From: Methylibium sp035476815 | Lineage (GTDB): Bacteria > Pseudomonadota > Gammaproteobacteria > Burkholderiales > Burkholderiaceae_C | Reading direction: 5' to 3' | Assembly: GCA_035476815.1 (NCBI GenBank) | Contig: DATILD010000034.1 | Span: forward strand, 1-64,000 | DNA length: 64,000 nt | Part shown: one piece after another, positions 31,324 through 38,436 of the stretch | Layout: every line of letters begins with the position of its first letter | Position numbering within the stretch: the stretch's first letter is position 1 | Program-made: the position numbers and the translations under genes | Notes under the pieces: generated by a model | What the model was told of the DNA's origin: nothing | Databases searched by the model: none | The model's input: the letters and a program-made list of their open reading frames with translations, nothing else

Positions 31324-32265
31324 TCAGCCGCCGCGCAGTGACGACACCACGATGCCGGCGCCGATCAGCACGAAGGCGACGCCGTGGTACCACTGCGGCC
31401 ACTCGCCCAGCAGCCCGGCCGACAGCAGCGCGGCGAACACCGGCGTGAGGTTGCCGAACAGCGCCGCCAGCGCCGGCCCCGCGCGCTGCACGCCCAGGCC
31501 CCAGCAGCGGTAGGCGATCAGCGCCGGGCCGAGGGCCACGTAGAGCAGCGCCGCCGCGACCGCCGGGCTCCAGCGGATCGGCGCGGCGCCGGCGGCCTGT
31601 TCGAGTCCGGCCGCGCCGAGCGCGAACACCAGCCCGAACACCACCTGCACCAGCAGCGTCTCGGACCAGTTCCAGGGCCGCGGCGCCCCGCCGTCGTGCA
31701 GCCGCGGGCTCGCGTCGCCCCGCAGATGCGCCGGCGGTCGCGCCAGCATCCAGCTGTAGAAGGCCCAGGCGACGACGGCGACGAGGATGTAGAAGTCGCC
31801 GACGACGAACTGCACCCGCGCCAGCGCCGCCGGGTCGCCGCGCGCGATCACGAGCGCGACGCCGGCCAGCGACAGCAGCGCGCCGGCGATCTGGCGGCGC
31901 TGCGGATGCACGCCGTAGAACAGCGCCCCGATCGCGAGCATCCAGGCCGGCATGCTGGCGGCGATCAGCGTCACGTTGATCGGCGTCGAGCTGACCAGCG
32001 CCAGGTACTGGAAGGCGTTGTACATGCCCACGCCCAGCGTGCCGAGCAGCAGCAGGTGGCGCCAGCGCGCGAGCAGCGCGCCCGGCGCGCGCAGCACCCG
32101 CCAGCCCAGCGGCAGCAGGATCGCGAAGGCCAGCGCCCAGCGCAGGCCGTTGAGCGTCAGCGGCGGCACATGGCCCACCAGCGCGCGGCCGACCACCGCG
32201 TTGCCGGCCCACAGCAGCGGCGGCAGCGTCATCAGCAGCGCGGTGCGCCCGGCCAGCCGCGTCAT
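31324..32265 (-). CDS. EamA/DMT-family transporter
   Basis: A 313-residue membrane protein, ten hydrophobic segments, two EamA domains. Typical blocks: LPPLLWAGNAVVGRALVGHV near residues 14-33, LNGLRWALAFAILLPLGWRV, YNAFQYLALVSSTPINVTLI near 82 and the closing GEWPQWYHGVAFVLIGAGIV. The ATG at 32265 overlaps the stop of the zinc-ribbon gene upstream as ATGA, so the two are translationally coupled. Substrate unknown. It ends 7 bp from the convergent GST gene. Confidence 0.88.
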   Translation of the reverse strand: MTRLAGRTALLMTLPPLLWAGNAVVGRALVGHVPPLTLNGLRWALAFAILLPLGWRVLRAPGALLARWRHLLLLGTLGVGMYNAFQYLALVSSTPINVTLIAASMPAWMLAIGALFYGVHPQRRQIAGALLSLAGVALVIARGDPAALARVQFVVGDFYILVAVVAWAFYSWMLARPPAHLRGDASPRLHDGGAPRPWNWSETLLVQVVFGLVFALGAAGLEQAAGAAPIRWSPAVAAALLYVALGPALIAYRCWGLGVQRAGPALAALFGNLTPVFAALLSAGLLGEWPQWYHGVAFVLIGAGIVVSSLRGG

Positions 32266-32579
32266 CCGGCGGCGCCTGGCGGCATCGCCGCGCCGCAGTT
32301 CCAGCATTCCTCGAACGGGCCCTCGACGCGCTCGCCGCAGGCCGGGCAGACCCACAGCCGCAGCGGCGCGCTCGCCAGCTCGTCGAGCAGCGCGCGGGCC
32401 CGGCCGAACTGCTCGTCGTGGACGAGCCACAGCTCGGGCAGCGCCTGGTCGGGCGGGATCTCGCCGGCCAGGCCGCTGGCGAACACGCGCTGCAGCGTGA
32501 CCTCGATGCCGGTCTCGCGCAGCAGGTCGGCCCACAGCGTGGCGATGGCGAGGTTGGGGGCTTGGGTGAGGCGCTTCAT
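32262..32579 (-). CDS. DUF2007-type protein with C-terminal zinc ribbon
   Basis: A 105-residue cytoplasmic protein starting MKRLTQAPNLAIATLWADLL. The first about 65 residues (LRETGIEVTLQRVFASGLAG, ELWLVHDEQFGRARALLDEL) match the DUF2007 signal-transducer-like fold. The C-terminus CPACGERVEGPFEECWNCGA then AM is a four-cysteine zinc ribbon. The function is not known. It is the first gene of a coupled pair with the EamA transporter. Its upstream edge is only 16 bp from the 298-bp inverted-repeat element, which therefore probably supplies or interrupts its promoter. Confidence 0.78.
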   Translation of the reverse strand: MKRLTQAPNLAIATLWADLLRETGIEVTLQRVFASGLAGEIPPDQALPELWLVHDEQFGRARALLDELASAPLRLWVCPACGERVEGPFEECWNCGAAMPPGAAG

Positions 32580-32595
32580 CGTCGTCGGAGAGAAC

Positions 32596-32628
32596 CTAGG
32601 GCCTGTTAACGCTATTGGAGGGCTCGCG
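32596..32628 (+). repeat. left terminal inverted repeat of the 298-bp element
   Basis: 33 bases matching the reverse complement of 32861-32893 with one mismatch at the seventh base (C against T). It begins with CTAG and contains the palindrome GTTAAC. Confidence 0.8.
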
Positions 32629-32860
32629 TGACCCAGGAAACGGCGACCATCAAGGCGCAAAGCACAGCCGTAGCACGGCTACGGCGAGCATTTGCAACGC
32701 CGAGGGCCGCCGTTTCCTGGGATCACCCTAAGCCCGGAACGGGCCCCTTCGTGGCCCATGGCCCGGGTCGCGCAGGCCGCATGGCGGCGTTGCTCGCTCG
32801 TTGCGTGCAAGTAGCACGCGGCCTCGCTCGCGCCTTGCCCTGCAGCCTGCGCGGCCCGGG

Positions 32861-32893
32861 CGCGAGCCCTCCAATAGCGTTAACAGACCCTAG
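32861..32893 (-). repeat. right terminal inverted repeat of the 298-bp element
   Basis: Partner of 32596-32628. It ends 10 bases before the start codon of the DUF2784 gene, so the element supplies the whole 5' leader of that gene. Confidence 0.8.
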
Positions 32894-32902
32894 CATCCTG
32901 CC

Positions 32903-33289
32903 ATGCTCTGGTCCAGGCTCGCCGATGCGCTGTTGCTGCTGCACGGCCTGTTCGTGCTATGGGTCGTGCTGGGTGGCTTGGCCGTGCTGGCGCGGCCGCG
33001 GCTGGCCTGGGCGCACCTGCCCTGCGCGGCCTGGGGCGTGTGGGTCGAGCTGGCCGGCTGGGTCTGCCCGCTGACGCCGTTCGAACAGCAGATGCGCCTC
33101 GCCGCCGGCGAGGCCGGCTACGCGGGCGGCTTCGTCGAGCATTACCTGACGGCGGCGATCTACCCGGAGGGCCTGACGCGCGAGCTGCAGATCGTGCTCG
33201 GCCTCGCGGTGCTCGGGCTCAACGGCGCGCTCTACCTCGCGGTGTGGTGGCGCGGCCGGCGCGCTGCAGGCGCACGCCGGCCGGGCTAA
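32903..33289 (+). CDS. DUF2784 small membrane protein
   Basis: A 128-residue inner-membrane protein with about three hydrophobic segments (residues 8-30, 38-55 and 97-117). The blocks LLLLHGLFVLWVVLGGLAVL, CPLTPFEQQMRLAAGEAGYA and FVEHYLTAAIYPEGLTRELQ are the DUF2784 signature. No function is established for the family. The start lies 10 bases beyond the 298-bp inverted-repeat element, so its leader comes from that element; no clear Shine-Dalgarno sequence is visible. The quinone oxidoreductase gene follows after 29 bp, probably in one transcript. Confidence 0.85.
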   Translation: MLWSRLADALLLLHGLFVLWVVLGGLAVLARPRLAWAHLPCAAWGVWVELAGWVCPLTPFEQQMRLAAGEAGYAGGFVEHYLTAAIYPEGLTRELQIVLGLAVLGLNGALYLAVWWRGRRAAGARRPG

Positions 33290-33318
33290 GCTCGCCGCCT
33301 TTCGACCGAGGAGCTGCC

Positions 33319-34302
33319 ATGCCGCGCGCGATCCAGATCACCGAGTTCGGCGGACCCGAGCAGATGCGTGTTGCCGAGGTGGCGGTGGGCGAGCCGGGCC
33401 CGGGCGAGATCCGCATCCGCCACCAGGCCTGCGGCCTGAACTACATCGACGTCTACCAGCGCACCGGCCTGTACCCGCTGCCGCTGCCGGCCACGCTGGG
33501 CATGGAGGGTGCGGGCGTGATCGAGGCGGTCGGCCCCGGCGTCACCCATCTCGCGCCGGGCGACCGCGCCGCCTACGCGAGCCAGCCACCGGGGGCCTAC
33601 AGCGAGGCGCGGGTGATGCCGGCGCGATGCGTCGTCAGGCTGCCCGACGCGATCGACTTCGACACCGCCGCCGCGATGATGCTCAAGGGCATGACGGCGC
33701 AGTACCTGCTGAAGAAGACCTTGCCGGCCGGCGGGCTGCAACCCGGCGACTTCGTCCTGTTCCACGCCGCCGCCGGCGGCGTCGGCCTGATCGCCTGCCA
33801 GTGGGCGCGGCTGCTCGGCCTGCAGCTGATCGGCACCGCCGGCAGCGACGCGAAGTGCGCGCTCGCCGCCGAGCATGGCGCGGCCTACACGATCAACTAC
33901 CGCAGCGAGGATTTCGTCGCCCGCGTCAAGGACATCACCGGCGGCCACGGCGTGAAGGCGGTCTATGACTCGGTCGGCCAGGACACCTTCGAGAAGTCCT
34001 TCGACTGCCTGGCGCCCTTCGGCCTGCTGGCCAACTACGGCAACGCCTCGGGCAAGGCGCCGCCGGTCGAGCTGGGCACGCTGGCGGCCAAGGGCTCGCT
34101 CTACGTGACCCGGCCGACGCTGTTCACCCACCTCGCGACGCGCGAGGGCACGCAGGCGATGGCCGACGACCTGTTCGACGTGGTCGCGTCGGGCCAGGTG
34201 AAGATCCGCATCGACCAGCGCTACCCGCTGGCCGAGGCGGCGCAGGCGCACCGGGACCTCGAGGCGCGCCAGACGACGGGGTGCAGCGTCCTGCTGCCCT
34301 GA
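33319..34302 (+). CDS. qor: NADPH:quinone oxidoreductase (zinc-independent MDR family)
   Basis: A 327-residue medium-chain reductase of the quinone-reductase type: GLNYIDVYQRTGLYPLPLPA near residues 40-59, LGMEGAGVIEAVG, the cofactor-binding HAAAGGVGLIACQWARLLG near 151 and DSVGQDTFEKSFDCLAPFG near 218. The structural and catalytic zinc cysteines of alcohol dehydrogenases are absent, as expected. It reduces quinones or related compounds with NADPH in the cytoplasm. A GAGGAG ribosome site precedes the ATG. It is downstream of the DUF2784 gene. Confidence 0.93.
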   Translation: MPRAIQITEFGGPEQMRVAEVAVGEPGPGEIRIRHQACGLNYIDVYQRTGLYPLPLPATLGMEGAGVIEAVGPGVTHLAPGDRAAYASQPPGAYSEARVMPARCVVRLPDAIDFDTAAAMMLKGMTAQYLLKKTLPAGGLQPGDFVLFHAAAGGVGLIACQWARLLGLQLIGTAGSDAKCALAAEHGAAYTINYRSEDFVARVKDITGGHGVKAVYDSVGQDTFEKSFDCLAPFGLLANYGNASGKAPPVELGTLAAKGSLYVTRPTLFTHLATREGTQAMADDLFDVVASGQVKIRIDQRYPLAEAAQAHRDLEARQTTGCSVLLP

Positions 34303-34315
34303 GGCCTTCGCGGCG

Positions 34316-35083
34316 TCATGGCGGTTCGACCGCGGCCCGGTAGGCATGCCACGACGCATGCCCCAGCACCGGCCCGACCACCAGCAGCCCGGTGAACCAG
34401 GGCAGCATCGCCAGCACCACCAGCGTGGTGATCAGCGCGCCCCAGCACAGCATCACGCCGGGCTGGGTGAACACCAGGCGCAGGCTGGTCAGCCCGGCGC
34501 CGATCGCGTCGGTGCCGCGGTCCAGCACCATCGGGATGCTGACCACGCTGACCGCGTAGATCAGCCCGGCGAACACCCCGCCGACCCCGAGGTAGGCGAC
34601 GATGAAGCCGAGGTTCTCGGGGTCGACCAGCGCCAGCAGCGAGCCGCGCAGGTCGGGCATGCCTTCGAAGCTGACCGCGAACACCACCATCGCGGCGCGG
34701 CCCCACAGCATCTCCAGCACCAGCAGCACGAAGCCGAAGATCGCCAGCGTGCCGGTGTGGCGGTCCCAGGCGAACAGCGAGTCGCCGAAGTCGGGGCGCT
34801 CGCCGCGCTCGAGCCGCCGGCTCGCGTCGTACAGGCCCAGGCAGAGGAAGGGTCCCATCAGCAGGAAGCCGGCCGACAGCGCCAGCACATAGGCCGGCGC
34901 ATGGCGGTACACGGCGGCCAGCGCCCAGCCCATCACCATGAAGCAGCCGCCGTAGAACAGGCCGATGCCGGGGCAGCGCAGGAAGTCGCGCCAGCCGCGC
35001 GCCAGCCAGCGCAGCGGGTCGCTCCAGCGCAGCGGGGCGAGGCGGATCGGGGCGGGGGTGTCGGAGGTCTCGTCGGCGGTCAT
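34316..35083 (-). CDS. DUF2189-family integral membrane protein
   Basis: A 255-residue polytopic protein, about six hydrophobic segments (near residues 42-60, 65-85, 110-130, 150-180, 205-225 and 228-245). The opening LRWSDPLRWLARGWRDFLRC then PGIGLFYGGCFMVMG and the later VVSIPMVLDRGTDAIGAGLT fit the DUF2189 family, which is common in proteobacteria near respiratory genes. The function is unknown. It is convergent with the quinone oxidoreductase gene (13-bp gap). Confidence 0.85.
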   Translation of the reverse strand: MTADETSDTPAPIRLAPLRWSDPLRWLARGWRDFLRCPGIGLFYGGCFMVMGWALAAVYRHAPAYVLALSAGFLLMGPFLCLGLYDASRRLERGERPDFGDSLFAWDRHTGTLAIFGFVLLVLEMLWGRAAMVVFAVSFEGMPDLRGSLLALVDPENLGFIVAYLGVGGVFAGLIYAVSVVSIPMVLDRGTDAIGAGLTSLRLVFTQPGVMLCWGALITTLVVLAMLPWFTGLLVVGPVLGHASWHAYRAAVEPP

Positions 35084-35148
35084 GCCGCGACGCTAGCGGC
35101 GGCGGACCGGCCCGTCCACCGGGAGCGGCCCCAGGGGCGGGCTTCGTG

Positions 35149-35571
35149 TCAGCGCTGACCCTCGGTCAGCGTGTCGAGCTGGAAGCGCCCGCTCTTGTGC
35201 ACCAGCCAGATGTCGAGGTACTTGGTGCCGCCCATGCGCTGCGGCGCCGGCAGCGGCGAGGCCTTGCGGATCATGTCGCGCACCTTGAGCACCACGTCCG
35301 GCGCATGGCTGGGCGTGCGGATCATGCGGATGTCGCGCACGTTGCCGCCCTCGTCGACCTCGGTCTCGACCACCACGATCGCATGCAGCAGCGGCGGCAG
35401 CACGCCCTTGTAGATGCGTTCGGGGTAGGCCGCGTAGAGGTGGCGGGCGCCGTCGACGCGGTAGGCCTTGGGGGTGTCGGCGAGCGACACGGAGCGCACC
35501 ATCGAGGCGGGCGCGGCCGCGGCGGCCAGCGACACGGCAAGCAGGGACAGCACACCTAGGCGACGCAGCAT
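35149..35571 (-). CDS. periplasmic TonB C-terminal-like domain protein
   Basis: A 140-residue exported protein with a signal peptide (MLRRLGVLSLLAVSLAAAAA). The rest has the TonB-C layout: YPERIYKGVLPPLLHAIVVV, ETEVDEGGNVRDIRMIRTPS then SHAPDVVLKVRDMIRKASPLP and a closing GRFQLDTLTEGQ. It lacks the membrane anchor and Pro-rich spacer of true TonB, so it is unlikely to energise receptors by itself. Similar stand-alone proteins are annotated as hypothetical or TonB-like in Burkholderiales. Confidence 0.75.
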   Translation of the reverse strand: MLRRLGVLSLLAVSLAAAAAPASMVRSVSLADTPKAYRVDGARHLYAAYPERIYKGVLPPLLHAIVVVETEVDEGGNVRDIRMIRTPSHAPDVVLKVRDMIRKASPLPAPQRMGGTKYLDIWLVHKSGRFQLDTLTEGQR

Positions 35572-35676
35572 GGACGACTCCGGCAGACACGAACGATGGC
35601 GTCATCGTGCCTGCGCCCCCGCGGCCGCGGGGGTGAGGAAGTCACGCCGCGGCGGCGTGGAGCGAAGCGTTACGGT

Positions 35677-35697
35677 GGCTGACGGCGCGCGTCAGCC
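35677..35697 (-). terminator. hairpin downstream of the metalloprotease gene
   Basis: GGCTGACG (35677-35684) pairs with CGTCAGCC (35690-35697) over a 5-base loop, 7 bases after the metalloprotease stop on the minus strand. No T run follows, so it is a weak or atypical terminator candidate. A perfect 18-base palindrome (35616-35633) lies further downstream. Confidence 0.4.
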
Positions 35698-35704
35698 CGC
35701 CGGC

Positions 35705-37825
35705 TCAGTTGACCGTCACCTGCAGGGACTGGGTGGCGGCGTTGCCGTAGGCGTCGGTGGCACGCACGCTCACGGTGTGCGCGCCCTTGCCGGTCTTGCG
35801 CAGGTTCCACTTGGCGCTGTAGGGCGCGCTGGTGTCGCGCGTCAGCAGCTGGCCGTCGACCAGGAACTCGACCGCGGTCACGCCCGAGCCGTCGCTGGCG
35901 CTGGCGGCCAGCGTGGCCGAGCTGCCCGACAGCGTCGCGCCGGCCGCCGGGCTGGTGATCGTGAGGCTGGGCGCGACGCTGTCGCGGAAGACGATGTAGC
36001 TCGCGTGCTGGCTGGCGCTGTTGGCGACCGCGCTCTCGCTGGCGGTGGCGGTGAGCGTGTGAGTCGCCTCGGCGGCGGTCGTCGGCGACGTCACCTGCCA
36101 GCTCACGCTGCTGCTCGCGCCGGCGGCCAGGGTCAGCGAGCCGGTCGACAGCGTGCCGGCGAAGCCTGCCGGCAGCGTCTGCGCGACGTTGAAGGCCGAG
36201 CCGCCGCAGGCCGCGGTGTTGTTGTTGCGCACGCTGATCGAGTAGCCGAGCTGCGCCCCCGGCGCACCGGTCTGCGAGGCCGGGCTCACCCCCACCGTCG
36301 GCGCGTTGCGCTGGCAGGTCGAGCCGGTGAAGTCGACCGCCACGGTCGACACGCTGCCGGCCAGACCCTGGTGGGTGATCTGGAGGCCGTTGACGCTGTC
36401 GGTGAAGCTCTGCCCGACGGCCAGGTTCTGCAGCAGGTAGGTGCGCGTCGGCATGTTGCTGCCGGAGCGGTGGATGCTCAGCGTGTTCTGGTAGCCGGCC
36501 GGCAGGTTGGCGTCGAGGTCGATCGCCTGGCGCAGGCTGACGTAGTAGTGCTCGTTGGTGTCGGGCTTGACCAGCCGCAGCACCTGCGGGTTGGGCGAGC
36601 CGTCGGCGGCCAGCGGGCTCAGGCTGTAGCCGCCGCTCGTCAGCACCTCGATCACGCTGCCGGTCGGCAGCCAGCCGGCCAGCACGCGGTTGGGCGCGTT
36701 GAACTGCACCATGCGCGCGCCGCCCATCGGGTCGGAGCTGTCGCCGTACTCCAGCGACGGCGTGGCGGCATGGTGGAAGGACAGGTTGTGGCCCAGCTCG
36801 TGCACGTACACGCCGGTCGAGCCGCAGGACTGCACCCACGAGCGCGTGCCCGGCATGTAGGCCAGCCCGGACCAGCCGCAGCTGCTGTTCGGCGGCGTGA
36901 CGTAGTTGATCCGCTGGAACTGCGACGGGTCGATGCCGGCGGCGCGCGCCGCCGCGTCGGCGGCGCTGCCCCAGGCGTCGAAGGAGCAGGCGCCGGAGGC
37001 GCTGTAGTTGATCGTGAACGGCCCGGCCGCCTGGCCCGAGAACGACACCAGCGCCTCCGACGACTGCAGGTAGTCGACGTTGGTGGTCGCACCGCTGCTG
37101 CCGAACATGCGCGCCTGGACGTCGGCTGCGCTGCAGCCGACCGTCGCGTCGTTGAAGTTGGCCAGGATCACCAGCGTGCGCTGGTTGCCGGTGACGCGCG
37201 GGGTCATCGTCACCACGCCGTCGGTCGAGGTCGACGCGGCACCCTCGGCCGCCACCAGCTCGCCGTCGGCCTTGCCGCGCAGCAGCAGCTGGCCGTCGAG
37301 CCGCACGCCGTTGACGCGCAGCGCGCGGCCGGTCCAGCCGAGCAGGGTGCGCTCGCGGCCGGCCTCCTCGGCCAGCTGCAGCGCATAGCGCGACGCGCCG
37401 CCCTGCGGCTGGAAGAAGAAGCGCTGCTCGCTGCGGCCGTCGCGGCCGCGCGTGACCTCGGCATAGACGGTGCCGGTGAGTGCGACGTCCTGCTCCAGCA
37501 GGCCGCGCAGGCTGGCGGGGAACTGCGCGCGCAGCGGTGCGGGCAGCAGCCGCAGCGCGGCCAGTTCGGGGTTCCTCTGCATCAGCGCGAGCAGGCGTTC
37601 GCGGCGCAGCAGGGCCAGTCGCTCGAGGGCCGCGGCGCGGGCCGCACGGGCCGCGGCCGGCGCCTGCTGCCACTGGCGCAGCGCGCCGAGCAGCTGATCG
37701 GTCCCGGCGACGGCCTGCTGGTCGCTCTCGAGTGCTTCGCCCACATGCGTGGCCTGGGCCGTTGCGGCGAGGCCGAGGAGGAGCGCGGCGGCAAGGGCAC
37801 TCGGGATACGGCGGGCGATGGGCAT
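35705..37825 (-). CDS. secreted M11-type (gametolysin-like) zinc metalloprotease with Ig-like domains
   Basis: A 706-residue exported protein. Signal peptide residues 1-25 (cut near AQA). A propeptide-like helical region of about 50-130 precedes the protease domain, about 215-450. The zinc site is HELGHNLSFHH (H342, E343, H346, H352), followed by the YGDSSDPMGG Met-turn. This is the gametolysin/M11-like arrangement. Residues about 500-605 form a repeat-type beta domain (PTVGVSPASQTGAPGAQLGY) and 615-706 a bacterial Ig domain (SLTITSPAAGATLSGSSATL and VSVRATDAYGNAATQSLQVT). It should act outside the cytoplasm on proteins. It is monocistronic, upstream of nothing related. Confidence 0.85.
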   Translation of the reverse strand: MPIARRIPSALAAALLLGLAATAQATHVGEALESDQQAVAGTDQLLGALRQWQQAPAAARAARAAALERLALLRRERLLALMQRNPELAALRLLPAPLRAQFPASLRGLLEQDVALTGTVYAEVTRGRDGRSEQRFFFQPQGGASRYALQLAEEAGRERTLLGWTGRALRVNGVRLDGQLLLRGKADGELVAAEGAASTSTDGVVTMTPRVTGNQRTLVILANFNDATVGCSAADVQARMFGSSGATTNVDYLQSSEALVSFSGQAAGPFTINYSASGACSFDAWGSAADAAARAAGIDPSQFQRINYVTPPNSSCGWSGLAYMPGTRSWVQSCGSTGVYVHELGHNLSFHHAATPSLEYGDSSDPMGGARMVQFNAPNRVLAGWLPTGSVIEVLTSGGYSLSPLAADGSPNPQVLRLVKPDTNEHYYVSLRQAIDLDANLPAGYQNTLSIHRSGSNMPTRTYLLQNLAVGQSFTDSVNGLQITHQGLAGSVSTVAVDFTGSTCQRNAPTVGVSPASQTGAPGAQLGYSISVRNNNTAACGGSAFNVAQTLPAGFAGTLSTGSLTLAAGASSSVSWQVTSPTTAAEATHTLTATASESAVANSASQHASYIVFRDSVAPSLTITSPAAGATLSGSSATLAASASDGSGVTAVEFLVDGQLLTRDTSAPYSAKWNLRKTGKGAHTVSVRATDAYGNAATQSLQVTVN

Positions 37826-37938
37826 GGGGGCTCCGGGCAGGGACTTGTAACCGCGCGAGTGTGCAGAGCGCGGCGGTGGTGCGTCAGTAAGCGGCCGTAA
37901 GGGCGCGGCAATAGCTCACGCCGTACCGCGCCGCGTGC

Positions 37939-38433
37939 TCAGCCACGCCGCACGCGCCGCAGCTCGTCGAGGATCAGCAGCGCCGCGCCGAGCGTGATCG
38001 CACTGTCGGCGACGTTGAAGGCAGGGAAATGACGCCCGGCCCAGTGGAAGTCGAGGAAGTCGACCACGTAGCCGTGCAGCAGCCGGTCGATCACGTTGCC
38101 GACCGCGCCGCCGAGGATCAGCGCCAGCGCCCAGGCGAACAGCCGCTGGTGGCCCTGGGTGCGCAGCATCCAGACGATGAAGCCCGACACGCCGATGGCG
38201 AGCGCGACGAAGAACCAGCGCTGCCAGCCCGAGCCGCCGGCCAGGAAGCTGAAGGCCGCGCCGGTGTTGTGCACGCGCACGACGTTGAAGAACGAGGTCA
38301 CGTGGCGCGCGTCGCCGTACTGGAAGTAGCCGAGGATCAGCGTCTTGGTGAACTGGTCCAGCACGACCACGATGGCCGCGATCGCCAGCCACGTCCACAG
38401 GCCGCCGCGGCCGGAAGAAGCAGACCGGGCCAT
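37939..38433 (-). CDS. lspA: prolipoprotein signal peptidase II
   Basis: A 164-residue membrane aspartyl protease that cleaves lipoprotein signal peptides after diacylglyceryl transfer. Four membrane segments; conserved blocks AAIVVVLDQFTKTLI, FFNVVRVHNTGAAFSF, GGAVGNVIDRLLHGYVVDFL (catalytic D116) and FPAFNVADSAITLGA (catalytic D143). It lies 3 bp downstream of ileS, the usual gene order in betaproteobacteria, so the two are co-transcribed. It would process the lipoproteins handled by the Lol system encoded at 15.4 kb. Confidence 0.96.
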   Translation of the reverse strand: MARSASSGRGGLWTWLAIAAIVVVLDQFTKTLILGYFQYGDARHVTSFFNVVRVHNTGAAFSFLAGGSGWQRWFFVALAIGVSGFIVWMLRTQGHQRLFAWALALILGGAVGNVIDRLLHGYVVDFLDFHWAGRHFPAFNVADSAITLGAALLILDELRRVRRG

Positions 38434-38436
38434 GGT

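Larger units (their letters stand above)
32596..32893. mobile_element. 298-bp element with 33-bp terminal inverted repeats (MITE-like)
   Basis: Positions 32596-32628 and 32861-32893 are inverted copies matching at 32 of 33 positions, beginning CTAGGG and running into CTGTTAACGCTATTGGAGGG. Inside are a perfect 14-bp inverted repeat (32632-32645 with 32708-32721) and a 7-bp hairpin (GCCGTAG/CTACGGC, 32668-32685). The element is non-coding and fills the 323-bp gap between the zinc-ribbon gene and the DUF2784 gene. No transposase is present. Size, terminal repeats and the sharing of 32741-32757 with lolD all fit a miniature inverted-repeat element or a large dispersed palindromic repeat. No target-site duplication is obvious beyond the CTAG at both ends. 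Confidence 0.75.

Noticed and set aside
32628..33074. Open frame running through the 298-bp element into the DUF2784 gene
   Set aside because: It starts in the inverted repeat and overlaps a recognised gene in another frame; no ribosome site and no conserved sequence.
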